This document shows positions 25,056 to 38,370 of a stretch of 64,000 bases of DNA, one piece after another; position 1 is the first letter of the stretch; every line of letters begins with the position of its first letter. A program made the translations under genes and the position numbers. The notes beneath the pieces were generated by a model that did no database searches, was not told the origin of the DNA, and saw only the letters and a list, made by a program, of their open reading frames with translations. Origin of the DNA: Lyophyllum atratum (taxonomy: Eukaryota; Basidiomycota; Agaricomycetes; Agaricales; Lyophyllaceae); assembly GCA_014905825.1 (NCBI GenBank), contig JACGCN010000048.1, positions 186,001 to 250,000 on the forward strand, written 5' to 3'.

Positions 25056-26774
25056 ATGGCAGCTCAGAATAGGTGAGCATACATTCGTCCTGGGTGATTG
25101 CGAGGAGCACCTACATACCCGTTAGAAGTTTACAGGTGTTCAGACCGAGTCATCCCCGAATTGAAGCACTGCAATTCCAACACAATGTCATCATCAACAA
25201 CGCCATTCGTCCCCTTCCTTTCGCAATCATAGACCTAATCCTCAACAATCTTCATTCACACGAGGACTTCCAATCTTGTTCGCTGGTCTCAAGTGCCTGG
25301 TATGCGCCAGCTCAAATCCAACTGTTTCAGAGTATCACCGTACACAGCGGTGTCCACTTTCTCCGTCTACATAACTCATTCCTTGATTCGACGCACGCAG
25401 GAAACTACATTCGCGACATCAGGCTGTCGTCCAGGATCGACAACGCGGTCAGCGATACTCTTGCTTCGGTCGAGGCGAGTCATCCCCGAATTGACGCACT
25501 GCAATCCCAACACAGTGTTGGCCTCAACAACGCCAACGCCATGGATCCTCTTCCTTTCGAGATCATAGACTTAATCCTCAACAATCTCGATTCACACGAG
25601 GACTTCAAATCTTGTTCGCTCGTCTCAAGTGCCTGGTGTGCGCCAGCTCAAATCCGACTGTTTCACACTATCACCGCACACAGCGGCGTCCGCTGTCTCC
25701 GTCTACATAACGTACTCCTTGATTCACCGCACACAGGAAGTTACATTCGTGTCCTGTCCTTCAGGATCGACGACGCGGTCAGCGCTACTCTTGCTTCGGC
25801 CATACTCCCGCTTCTGAAGCGTCTCCTCCACTTGTCATTTTCCAACGGAACTTGGACTTGGCCAGGTGATCGGCCGCACGAGCTTTCTAATATCCTTCTC
25901 CATCCCATTGCTACTATGCAGTCCCGACATCCCCTCACTCATGTCACACTGGCTGGCTTCTCGCTTTGCAATGCTGACCTACAGGAACTATTCATGCACG
26001 CTCCCTGCTTGAAGCACCTTATTCTAGGCGAATTCCAGAGTCTCCCCTTTGATAGTAGGCCATTCCGGAAGTGTTCTGATAGGGTTAGCCTCGAACGGCT
26101 CAGTATAAAGCTATGCAAGGACAACTTCTTACTCGGAGAATGGCTTTGTCAGCCCCAGTGTAGTCTCGACTTGACGAAACTTCACACCCTAGCCGTTCAA
26201 TATGACCCAGACTATAACGGGCAATGTGTAAATATCATATGGAGGATATTGAAGTCTGTTGGGCAGTCATTAAAGGTCTTGGGTATCCGGCGAAATAAAG
26301 GCATGTACCCGCGTACGTCTCACAAGTCTGCGGTTGCTAAGCTGGATATCAGCAGGGGAACCATTTACCAGTGTGACTGGTATTCCATGGAGCCTCATGC
26401 AGAATTCATCGCTTCGTTCGCTTACTCTTGATCTCAATCCCTGGGTCATATATTCCCCAAACCAATGCCCACCAAGATGGGCTGTATCAACATTATCGCA
26501 CCCCTCGCTACCTAGTTCCATCGAAGAATTGATTATTTACCTGAGGGTCCAGGATTGCGACGATGCAGTACTACGGGGATCGGACTACCGCGGGTGGATT
26601 TACATGGCGTCACTCCTCGCTTCCGAGTCATTTCCCAAACTGCAATTGGTCAAATTCGTGATCCCTCTCCCAATACGGCATCCGGAACTGTTCGAGTACA
26701 TCGCAAAAGAGAACATCAGGCAGTTGGGAATGAAATGGGTGTTTCAGATGGCCGTAGACTGTAATGCTGACTGA
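25056..26774 (+). CDS. F-box protein with duplicated F-box unit
   Basis: Substrate-recognition subunit of an SCF ubiquitin ligase, by inference from the F-box. Exons 25056-25072, 25144-26282 and 26353-26774 give 525 aa. The first exon is only MAAQNR. Two near-identical 110-residue units follow: SHPRIxALQxQH, then the F-box PLPFxIIDLILNNLxSHEDF, then CSLVSSAWxAPAQIxLFxxI and GxYIR. Single-copy sequence then carries LRR-like strands (LTHVTLAGF, LKHLILGEF, LHTLAVQY, LRSLTLDL). Intron 26283-26352 is required to join the C-terminal frame; without it the protein would stop at 26431 while the next frame continues. A frameshifted allele is the alternative explanation. Confidence 0.8.
25146..25805 (+). 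repeat. in-frame 330-bp tandem duplication
   Basis: Unit 1 begins CGAGTCATCCCCGAATTGA at 25146 and unit 2 begins with the same bases at 25476. The offset of 330 bp equals 110 codons, and both copies keep the frame and a complete F-box. Confidence 0.85.
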
Positions 26775-26988
26775 ACGCTCGGGAACTTTAGATACATATG
26801 TACAATATAGGCGTCTATCGAAGAAACCGTTTATTTGTCGAAGCCAGCTCTTAGTCCAAACCAAGAGGTGATGAGTGGGGCTCACGAGCATCATTCTATT
26901 CGTACTATAATAAATACTTCACGTCGCTGGATTCTAGAAGAACATCAGAACGGTTACTTTGAACCACCCTGTCGAAGACGCTATCATT

Positions 26989-29071
26989 TCAAGTAAACTT
27001 CTTCAAGAAATCACGGAGGGCAGCTTTAGCTGTTCCACCCTCCTCCCAAGCTGCAGAAAACTCTCCTTTCAGCCGCTGAGCATTCCTCCTCAGTTCCTCC
27101 CCTTCCGCCCCACGGCAGGCGTCAAGCACATGTCGAATTTCAGCTCCTACTGCCTCGCGAGTGCCTTTGGGTGTTTGTCCGCTCCTGTAGACTGGCTTGA
27201 GAGCGACCCCAGTTCGTACCTCGATGAGTTCGAACGCGGCCTTGAGGTTCTCCACAAGGTGGGCTGCGCCAGTAGGTTGATCCACGGAGAAAGGCCAGCA
27301 AATCCTTTAGATGAGGCTTGAGTTCCATCCGAGGATACCTGGGACAGCGGAAGGGAACACTTACAAGGGAACACCGCTTCCCAGAGACTCCGTGACACCT
27401 CCGTGGCCTCCATGAGTGAGGAACCATCCAGTTGCCTGTTGTGTACGAATTAGACATGTCCAGCGGGAATAGCAACGCGTACGGACTGGGTGGTTCAAGA
27501 TAAATTGTTGTGGAGACCATGTCGTCAATAGTCCTAGACCTGAGGCTTGAACTTTCTCTGATAGTTCCGTTGGAATTGTGGAAAAGGGCGAGGCATGGGA
27601 TAAGATCTGATAGCGAGATCAGTCAATAGCAAATGTCTTTGTCTATAGTGCGCGTACGAAGGGAAATTTCTTCAAGAGCAAAGCGTTGACAAGCTCCTCG
27701 ATATATTCTGGATTGGAGGCAGGCCAGAATACGGATCCGAATGAGATCTGGAAACCGTGAGCCCAAGACATCTTCAAGCATAGAAGATATCTCTCACAAG
27801 GAGAACAGAGTGTTGACCGTGGTTCTTCAGCGCGTTTTCCAAGAATACCTGAACATTTGCGTTGCGCTCATTGACGTCGGATTGGGTGGAAGTATATCCA
27901 GCGGGAAGGAGCGGCCCGACGGCATACACTGGCTTCTGCAGTTCACCAAACCATGCCCGTACCGCGTCCAAAGACTCCTTTTCATATGCATCCGAGGTCG
28001 CTGTCAAAAACCCGTCACAGTCCATCAGGGTCCTGACACCTGTTAGAGACATCGGGCGGGCGATTGATATTCAAGAATAACTTACTGACGACCATCCCGA
28101 ATGACAAGGGACACCGGAAACTCGTGAGGGAGCTAATCCTTGGGACTTAGCGACCATTTGCAAAATTTGAGATATTGGCCGTACCTTCTGGGGGAAGTAT
28201 TCATAATCATACATAGCTGGAACGCCCGGAACCTGGATCACGCTCCCGTCTGTATGTTTGTAGAGCTGGCATACATGAATCTCTGCCAAAATATGAATCG
28301 TTTGGAATGATAGATACCTGTTCGCCAGCCTCAGTTGATGACTTGTTGGTGCGGGCGGCTTCTGCGTCGGCCTTGGCACCAAGGTCACCAAGGCCTCCCA
28401 TGGACTCCGGGCCCCAGCCACGTATGAAGGCCCCGCTCCCGCCGGTTGCCCAAGCGATGATAGGTACGGTATGTCCTGTCAAGGCCCGAGTCGCCTGAAA
28501 CTGCTTCAGGGCGAAGAACTGGAGATAGGCTACCGTTCAGCATTGTCACTGAGTGCTTTGTTATTCACGTACATCGAGAATAACCGCGACAGGCGCAGGA
28601 GCGGCCTCGAAGGTCGTGCCTGTGATCGAACATGTGATAGGGCGTGATTTGGCGAGAGTCTCGTATGCTGGTTCGTAGGCACCGGCGTATAGTCCGAGGA
28701 CAGCCGCCATATCCTTGTCAGTGGACTTATAGATAGCAACGAGTCTACCAGTGGATAAATGGTAAGCAAAGAAGCCACGAGAGAAATTGAATTCCGATAC
28801 CTAATGCGCTGGAGGGCGGGAGATCCAGTTTCAAATTGCCTAGAGATCTCGAACCGAGCCTTATCGAGGATGTGCGGGGCAGTCAAGATGGTCACTAATA
28901 CGTTTTCACTTTCGGAAACGAGGCGTGCAGCGAGGACGCACAGGGGCCTGGCATGGCCTGAGCACAAGTATGAATCAGCGAAGCGTTGGAACAGTGATGA
29001 TGGTAGAGTGTTTCCTTACCCCAGCCCGGAAACGATACCAGAAGTAGATGAGATGTGCTGGAAGATGTCAT
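26989..29071 (-). CDS. UDP-glycosyltransferase 1
   Basis: GT1-family glycosyltransferase that would move a sugar from UDP-sugar to a small acceptor. The start MTSSSTSHLLLVSFPGWGHARPL is the classic GT1 N-terminus with a GH of the FPGxGH loop, carrying an intron after WG (donor at 29019). Later exons read AWATGGSGAFIRGWGPESMGG, VPGVPAMYDYEYFPQK, DAYEKESLDAVRAWFG and VGPLLPAG. The C-terminal nucleotide-binding signature is TTWSPQQFILNHPATGWFLTHGGHGG, VTESLGSGVPLISWPFSVDQP (split by an intron). Exons are short and numerous; no frame break was seen. It is paralogous to the gene at 35541-37629 throughout. No signal peptide, so probably cytosolic. A TATATAA box lies 43 bp upstream. Confidence 0.88.
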
Positions 29072-29113
29072 GGCTTAGGTTAAGAGTTACTTAGTAGACT
29101 CAGCGCTCTCAGA

Positions 29114-29120
29114 TTATATA
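29114..29120 (-). promoter_or_regulatory. TATA box of UGT1
   Basis: TATATAA on the minus strand, 43 bp before the UGT1 start codon. Confidence 0.55.
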
Positions 29121-30935
29121 GTGCCAGCGCCGTCCCGGCCCAGTACTGATAAGTCCGCGTGTGTGATTTCCAAGGAATCCTCCGAGATTTTCCACCATGA
29201 GGAAGCCGCACCGCGAAACGAATAGTCAGGTCTCAAGACCCTAAGCCGCAGCCACTACGTGGAACGGCAACGAATTAAAATGACTATGACCATGCATATT
29301 GAGAGAACGGGAGACATGCCCCCGGCTCGGATCGTATCCGGATCTGATGGTGGGGTTGTGATGTTGGAGACTGTTGGACAACTGTTGGGGGTCCCTAGGG
29401 TCTAGAGGGCTGCGAAGCGAGTCGCGACGACCTCTCAGATTCTCGGCCAATGTAGATCCTAAGATGTCATACGCATTACGCGAAAAGCAGGCAATTGTTG
29501 ACGTTTCCGTAGCTTCAAGGGCCCGAAGCCTCGGAATCTTATCAGATTACGACCTGAAAGGCGTTGGCGTGCAGAGTGTAGATCACAGGCAAGCCCGCTC
29601 GCGGGGCCCGAGTGGAGGACATCATGACATGGCGGGCACCGTCACGGCATCCAGGTGTCGGTTCAGGCCTTTACTGAACGTTGAACGTTGAACCTCGGGT
29701 CCGGTGATGTTAGTTTCGAGGTTACAGTTCAAACCACAGGACGGTACCTAATTTCGACACCTACCCTTGTTGAAACTCCGCATGTACGCTCTTCAGCTTC
29801 AGCAACAACGATCACTTCTCTTTCTCCAAGTCCCAGGTCCTCTGTTGAAGTCGCTCATATGCTTGTACTACCAGTGACCGCCTACAACTTTGGCCCTCAC
29901 ATGTCTTGCCCCGCATACTGGTCATCCGTTCTTCTGGCAGACTGGTTCTATGGGTACTATAAGTATAGTAGCACGAGCGCTTTTGTCCCTTGTATTCTCC
30001 TGCTCATGATCAAGCTTGGATCTAGAAACTCTACCTCTCTTGCGATATCTCACGCGATGAATGAATGATTTTCAGCCTACCCCCGTAGTTGACCTCCGTC
30101 ACTCTAGCATCTGGACCAGCCCACTTACCCCTCCATTCATCACATCCGCCAATCATAACGATAACGCCTCTCGCGACCCGTCTCCCAAGAATTCTGTATA
30201 GACTCCTAGGGTCTCGGATCTGAGGACTTGAAGTAGGATAGACGCCGTTGCTGTGAATACATATATGAGTTGGCTTGGAGTACCGAGAACAGCCGATCAA
30301 AAGCGGAAACATCGAGGGAGAAGATACCATGAAGCGGGTCATATGGTATACACACTCGAGAGCCCTGGTTGGGCACTTCGGTAAATCTATCAATCACACC
30401 TGGCGCTTCCTTGCAAATCCTCCGAATACACATGTATGTATCAAGTTCTTACTTTGATATCATACTCGCAGTTTCATCTGAGCCTTATAGAGCTCCAGCG
30501 CTTCCAGAGTTTCGCCAAGAAAATGATGATCGTTCGTCCCTCCGACATCATCTCAAGAAGATCAATAGAAGAGACCACAAATACTAGAGTGTCTATGTGC
30601 ATTTTGACCATCAGAATCCGAGTCGAACAGGAGGATCTGCGTACATCCTGCCCATTCTTTGCGGAGAGCAGCGAACTCATGAAAGACTGATATACTCCAG
30701 CAAAATACGTTCAAGGCTTTTGGCGGCAACTCGACAGAAGCGGTACAATCACCAGTTTCAAGTTCCTTTGAACACGGGCGTCGCTGTTCCGACATCAGCT
30801 CATACATCAATACAAGCTATCTCAAGCAACGCCTAACATGAAATGACAATCAATCTTACGATTACATCCCACAGGCTCTCACTGGTCGAAGCAGCATATG
30901 CGCCTCGAGCGGGCGCTGGCGGCTAACCACAAACG

Positions 30936-30942
30936 TATATAA
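30936..30942 (+). promoter_or_regulatory. TATA box of the halogenase gene
   Basis: TATATAA on the plus strand, about 59 bp before the halogenase start codon. Confidence 0.55.
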
Positions 30943-31000
30943 CCATGACCAGTACTGTAGTCGAAGATCCAGAACCACCTCCCCTTCAATTCCTCATACC

Positions 31001-33066
<2,066 letters not shown>

Positions 33067-34058
33067 TACCTTGCAGTTCATACTTCGAAGTTCGAAGACT
33101 GTTTTGCCAATGCGTATTGACATCTAGTCATCAAGAATATCTCGATGAAAAAGAAAAGCAAGCTGTGAATAGAAGCTGGCAACGGCTGGCAACGGTTGTT
33201 CGCACCTGGCACTTGCGTTATGCCAAGGAAAATGGCTCAACATCTGATATCTAGATAAGCCCACAGATACGTCGGGGAACATGTTTTATGGCCACAAGAA
33301 AGAGTGGGTCCGAGCCAGCGATGTTGAGTGATGAAGATATCTCGATTGATAGTAGGATCAGTGGCGGCAGAAGCCTATGGAAAGAACGAACTTGACGGTC
33401 AGTCGCGGTATCGATTTCGGAATCCTAGTGCAACACAACCATTTCCGGTAAAGCTCTATGTATAGATACAGCGCTCACGCCTCAGACATCGCGTTTCGTC
33501 CTGTGGAATGATCAGATAACCATAGCGCCAATGATAGCAGCAAGGATTGTTTGTTGAAGTTCGGTTTCGCTGTGGGAATTTGGCCTGAACTTTCACCTCA
33601 CTGCCACCCGTCACCTCGAGCCATTCTGACTTGCCGTTCAAACTTCTTCTGCCATCCCGATGAAGGCAGTTATCTGCAACTGCCTCGAGAAGGTACGTAT
33701 CTATATGCCCACGACCACGACAGGTTGCACAAAAATTTCTCCGAAACCGGACTACGTATACAACTATCAACTTCACGCCTTGCTTCACGTCGAAGCTTTA
33801 CTGGGTTCGATACATCGCGCATCTTGTGTCATGCAATGGAAACCTGATCTATTCAATGGATCGTGGTTTTGAGTTTATTCTTGTTCATCAGTGAAAACCC
33901 TTTGCAGACGTCGATGTAGGCGCAAGTACACGTTTGGATACACGGGATCCACAACAACACAAACAATCCTCCCTAAGCAGTTCTACTTGACGGTACAGAA
34001 CCAATATAGAACCGACAAGTGTCCTCAAAACGGTCTTCAAGCAAAAGTTTACTACCTC
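33067..34058. other. intergenic, halogenase to hydrolase 2
   Basis: Downstream of the halogenase and upstream of alpha/beta hydrolase 2. Open frames here (for example 33551-33847) show no recognisable motif. Nothing else was seen. Confidence 0.4.
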
Positions 34059-35305
34059 ATGCCGTCTTTCCAAGTTAAAACAAACAGCGTGACCGTTGAC
34101 TTCTCATACACGGACAGCGGCGCTCCTGCTACAGATGATTACACGTCCCTTTTCTTCTTTCATGGCCACACATTCCATGCAGGTAGGCATCAGTACTATA
34201 GTGGAAGTTAAACATAGCTAACAAGCTTATTCCGCCCTCTAGGCGTCTTCCAGCGTCTGCTCCCACTAGCGAAGGATCGTAATCTTCGCTTTATCTGTGT
34301 CAACAGGCGCGAGTATAACGGTACTTCCCCTTACACCGACAAGGAGTTGGCTGCCATACAAAGCGGCAGTGACTTTGAACGTATGGAAGTTCTTCAGTTA
34401 CAGGGCGAACTTCTCGCCACGCTCGTCGGTAGTTTGATTGAAAACCTTGAGCTGCCAGACGCTGGTGGCGGCGCGCTGGTCGGATGGTCTATGGGGAACA
34501 TATTCCTCTTCACAGTTCTGACTGCCATAAATAGGCTGAAGCCCAATCTGAAGTCCAAGCTCTCATCGTTCATCAAGGCCGTAGTCGTTTGGGGTGCGGA
34601 TCTCCGTCGTTCTGAGGACGAAGATCATCTAATTCACGATTTGTAGACCCGCCTTCTCATGCCCTTGGTATCAAGAGCCCTGAGGGAAGTTATCTCCCCT
34701 TGTGGGACGAGCAACTTCCTCCTGAAGCTCGAGGACCAACCTTCGGGAGATGGGTTGCTAGCTATTGGAAGCACGGTGACCTCACCAAGCGCGACATCAA
34801 CGAGCTTGCTCAGCACGATCCAGACCCATCAAAGAAACCCACCACTGACGGCATTCCTCTCGACCAACTCCTTAAGATCGCAGACTTCGGGCCTGGTGAC
34901 AAGTGCGATACCATTCTCGTAGAACCTGTCTTCGCTCCTATCACCTCCGATCTTACCCAGCGTGCATTATTTGACGAAACCTGCCGCAGTCAGTGGCCCA
35001 AAGTCAAGACTATCTGGATTCTGTACGGCGATGCCAATGCTTGGAATATTTTTACTTCTGTCTGGTTCTTAGAAGACAAGGTGGAGTCTTCAGCCGCAGG
35101 GTCTCCAGTTCTCAGATTCAAGGCACTCGAAGGCGCTGCACATTTCGTATGCAACTTCATCTTTTCTGGTGTGCTCCGTTGTCTTACGCATCTCCGTTCT
35201 CAGATGATGTGGGACGAGCCTGTCAGGAGTATCGATACATTGGTGAATCTAGTGAATGGCTCGGAGGCCGTTGGGATCCCCGACCGACCTGAGTTGCGTA
35301 TCTAG
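34059..35305 (+). CDS. alpha/beta-hydrolase 2
   Basis: Serine alpha/beta-hydrolase, 358 aa; exons 34059-34182, 34243-34593, 34647-35146 and 35204-35305 close in frame. Starts MPSFQVKTNSV, with FSYTDSGAP and the HG strand FFFHGHTFHAG; nucleophile elbow GWSMG; candidate catalytic His in EGAAHF at the last junction. Intron 34594-34646 rejoins VVVW to DPPSHALG; read through, the frame would end in a false stop. Paralogue of the hydrolase at 16707-17973. Its position between the halogenase and UGT2 suggests, but does not prove, a role in the same pathway (ester cleavage or transacylation). Confidence 0.87.
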
Positions 35306-35540
35306 TGAGCTCTCCTAACTACTTTCTTAAATGAGTAATAGCAACACCTCTCAACATATGACGGAAACCTATATATGATTTCTTGAAGGACGAATTCAAC
35401 GAGAGGAAGCTCTTTTTGGGCTTTCGCAGCGACATTACGTGACGGGGAACCAAAGAAACACTGAAAGCGAGGAACGACTAGTTGACCCATCCAGTCCTCT
35501 AACGGCAGGCCACTTCTGAGTTTCGAATATTGCTGTCGTG

Positions 35541-37629
35541 TCATGCATATCTGTTCAAAAACTCGCCAAGGGCAGCCTTAGCAGGCCCACCTTCCTCCCA
35601 AGCCTCAGCGAACTGTCCTTTCACCCGTTCAGCGTTCTTCCTAAGTTCTTCCCCTTCCTGCCCACGACACGCTTCAAGGACGCGCCGGATCTCAACCCCC
35701 ACCGCTTCCCGGGTGCCTTTGGGAGCCTCTCCGTTTAACCTGTGGAGTGGCTTAAGCCCGAGCCCGGTGCGCACTTCAATGAGTTCAAACGCGGCTTTGA
35801 GGTTCAACGTAAGATGGGCAGCTGCAGCTGGCTGATCCGCATCAAAAGGCCAACAGATCCTGAGCATGCGTTTAGTTTGTGAAGAATAACGTTGGAAGTA
35901 GTTCGACATGACAGGCTTACAAAGGAACACCACTGCCAAGAGATTCGGTGATGCCGCCATGCCCTCCATGGGTGAGGAACCATCCTGTTGCCTGTGGCGC
36001 ATGGGATCAGACTACGGCAGGTAGGCGTAAAAATCGACAAACTGGGTGAGTCAAGATGAACTGTTGCGGAGACCATGTCGTCGATAGCCCGAGACCCGAG
36101 GACTGCACTTTGTCAGATAACTCCGCAGGCATTTTGGCAAAAGGCGAAGCATGAGACAATATCTTATGCACAGCTCAGAACAGTTGTCCGTACATGGAAC
36201 AGACACTTGAGAGGCTTACGAAAGGGATCTCCTTTTCGAGCAAAGCCTCAATGACCTCCTCGATATACTCCGGTTTGGTAGGCCAGAACACCGTTCCGAA
36301 GGACATCTGTAGATCAGGGTCAAGTGCCGACAGGTGGACGATCGGATCTATATCTTACAAAGAGAACTGAGCGTGGCCCGTGTTTCTCTAACATACTTGC
36401 GAGGAACACTTCGACATTTGCGTTGCCTTGATTGACGTCCGACTGAGTAGAGGTGTAGCCAGCAGGGAGGAGAGGCCCGACGACATAGACTGGCTTCTGC
36501 ATCTCAGCGAACCACGCCCGTACTGCGTCCAAAGACTCCTTCTCGTACGCGTCGGCAGAGGTTATCATCATAGCGTCACTGTCCGCCAGGAACCTATTTT
36601 CACATCTCGTCAGACATCCAGTGAAGTACACTGAGGAAATCTCACTCTTGGGCGCCTATGATGAGCATTGATATCGGAAAGTCGGAGGGAAGCTGATCAT
36701 GGACTATTAATGACAATTAACAGGTATCACAAGTCCAAGCATGCCTTCTGTGGAGAAAACTCGTGGTCGTACATGGCAGGAACTCCTGGTAACTTGACCA
36801 CGCTGCCGTCAGTGTGCCTATAGAGCTGAATCATCCATAAGCACAGGTTTACTAGCCCTTGCTGTTAGGGAAAGAGTGAGTACCTTCTCGCCAACTTCTA
36901 CCAGCGATTCGTTGGTCCGCGCGGCTTCTGCCTGAACTTTGGCAGCAAAGTCGCCGCGGCCCCCCATAGACTCAGGGCCCCAGAAACGGATCAAGGTCGA
37001 ACCACCACCTGTCACCCAGGAAATTATGGGCACCGAGCGTCCGCTGAGCGCGCGGGTTGCTTTTAGCTCGTGGATCAGAAAGAACTGGGAATAAGATATG
37101 TTGGCCGGTGGTTCATGGAAACGGTGGGCGTCACGTACATCAAGGATGACAGCGACAGGGGCTGGAGCCGCATCGAAGGACGCGCCCGTCGTCGGGCATG
37201 TCATGGGCTTAGCCTGAGCGAGGGTCTCGTACGCAGCTGGGTACGACTTGGAAAATAGTCCAAGAGCCACCATCATGTCCGAATCAGTGGACTGAAAGAG
37301 AGAGATGAGCCTTCGGGTTATGATTAGTACAGAGACTCTGGGAGATCTGACTGAAGTAGGTACCTGATGCGCTGGAGGGCGGGGGATCCATCCTTGAATT
37401 GTCTGGCGATCTCGGAGCGAGACTTCTCCAGCATGCTCGGGGCCGCCAAGATGGTCACCAGGATATCCTCGCGTTCCGAGACAAGGCGCGCCGCGAGGAC
37501 ACACAAAGGTCTAAGATGACCTGACCACAGAATGGAACGTTAGCTAGCATATGGATCGGTATGATGCAATTACTTGCCCCAGGCTGGAAAGGACACTAAT
37601 AGCAAATGGGAGAGGGATGGAGAAGTCAT
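35541..37629 (-). CDS. UDP-glycosyltransferase 2 (with GC-AG intron)
   Basis: Paralogue of UGT1, same orientation and exon plan. MTSPSLSHLLLVSFPAWG is joined to HLRPLCVLAARLVSE by a 57-nt intron (37577-37521) whose donor is GCAAGT, not GT; the nearest GT would cause an early stop. Further exons give ISWVTGGGSTLIRFWGPESM, PGVPAMYDHEFSPQK, DAYEKESLDAVRAWFAE, VYVVGPLLPAGYTSTQ, ISFGTVFWP, TTWSPQQFILTHPATGWFLTH/GGHGG and CWPFDADQPAAAAHL; the tail ends EFLNRYA. No stop or frameshift was found, so it is probably functional. A TATA-like element lies ~37 bp upstream. Acceptor and sugar are unknown; duplication may allow two sequential glycosylations. Confidence 0.88.
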
Positions 37630-38219
37630 CGATTTCGATCTGTGGTGTTACCAAGACTGGTGAGGTATATAACGCGGACAGGAATCTCTTTCTTCGTACG
37701 GTTTTACGATGAGTATTAGGTGTTCAAGATGACCTTATGACACAAATTATGCGCTTGTGTAGGTGGGAAGCCTGGCCAGGTTTGTTACTTCTTGACCTTG
37801 ATTCAGGCTTCAGCGAGAGAGATTGACATGCGACGCTGGAGATGAAATCGATGAGAGTCATCTTGATTACGAAGATGAACATACGAGGGGAAGAATCGAC
37901 CTGCTGATGACAGCCCAGTGCTGGGTGAAGAAGCGTACCCATGTGTTTAGTGCAAATTCAGGGCTAGAGACTGTACGTCTTGAAACTCCTCAACGTCTGC
38001 TGACCGCAACTTCCAGTCCATATCACAGCAGATCACAGAGATATCGATGAGATAACATGTCTTTCAAGGGCAGGCGCAATCTCTACACGAAAGATGGTAT
38101 TGAGAGATCGACATTAGACTCGTGACCAGCCGTTATAATGAAGACAAGTCTGCGATATAACGACTGGTACAGCTGAGTTTAAATCGTCGTATGACTGCAG
38201 TGCAATCGAGAGTGACAGG
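37630..38219. other. intergenic, UGT2 promoter side
   Basis: Region between UGT2 and the left inverted repeat. It holds the UGT2 TATA-like sequence (TATATAA on + at 37666-37672, read TTATATA on the gene strand). No gene was seen. Confidence 0.4.
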
Positions 38220-38271
38220 TCCGCGGTGATCGGAAAACGTTTTCAAGTAAATGTCCTAAATGGGAACAAGC
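38220..38271 (+). repeat. left terminal inverted repeat
   Basis: Outer block TCCGCGGTGATCGGA (13 of 15 match the right end), a 12-nt unmatched spacer, then inner block GTAAATGTCCTAAA followed by TGGGAACAAGC (22 of 25 match the reverse complement of the right end). Confidence 0.8.
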
Positions 38272-38370
38272 GGGGAAATTGTTCTTCGCGTCGTCCTCCA
38301 CGTCGCGCTCGCCATCCAAGCCATTCTCGAAGACCACAACATCTCCGTTGCCGTTCTTTGATGTACCGGC

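Larger units (their letters stand above)
29072..31000. promoter_or_regulatory. divergent intergenic region, UGT1 / halogenase
   Basis: Nearly 2 kb between two divergent cluster genes. Clear TATA boxes lie at both ends. A minus-strand stretch at 30206-30810 has two overlapping open frames that read like degraded protein (for example KEWAGCTQILLFDSDSD), but no family could be named and the frames do not join. Nothing else was supported. Confidence 0.4.

Noticed and set aside
29539..29548. Iron-GATA site upstream of UGT1 (TTATCAGAT)
   Set aside because: A single isolated match with no iron-related gene nearby; expected by chance at this frequency.
34594..34646. Premature stop making hydrolase 2 a pseudogene
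   Set aside because: The stop lies in a normal 53-nt GT-AG intron; splicing restores VVVWDPPSHALG.
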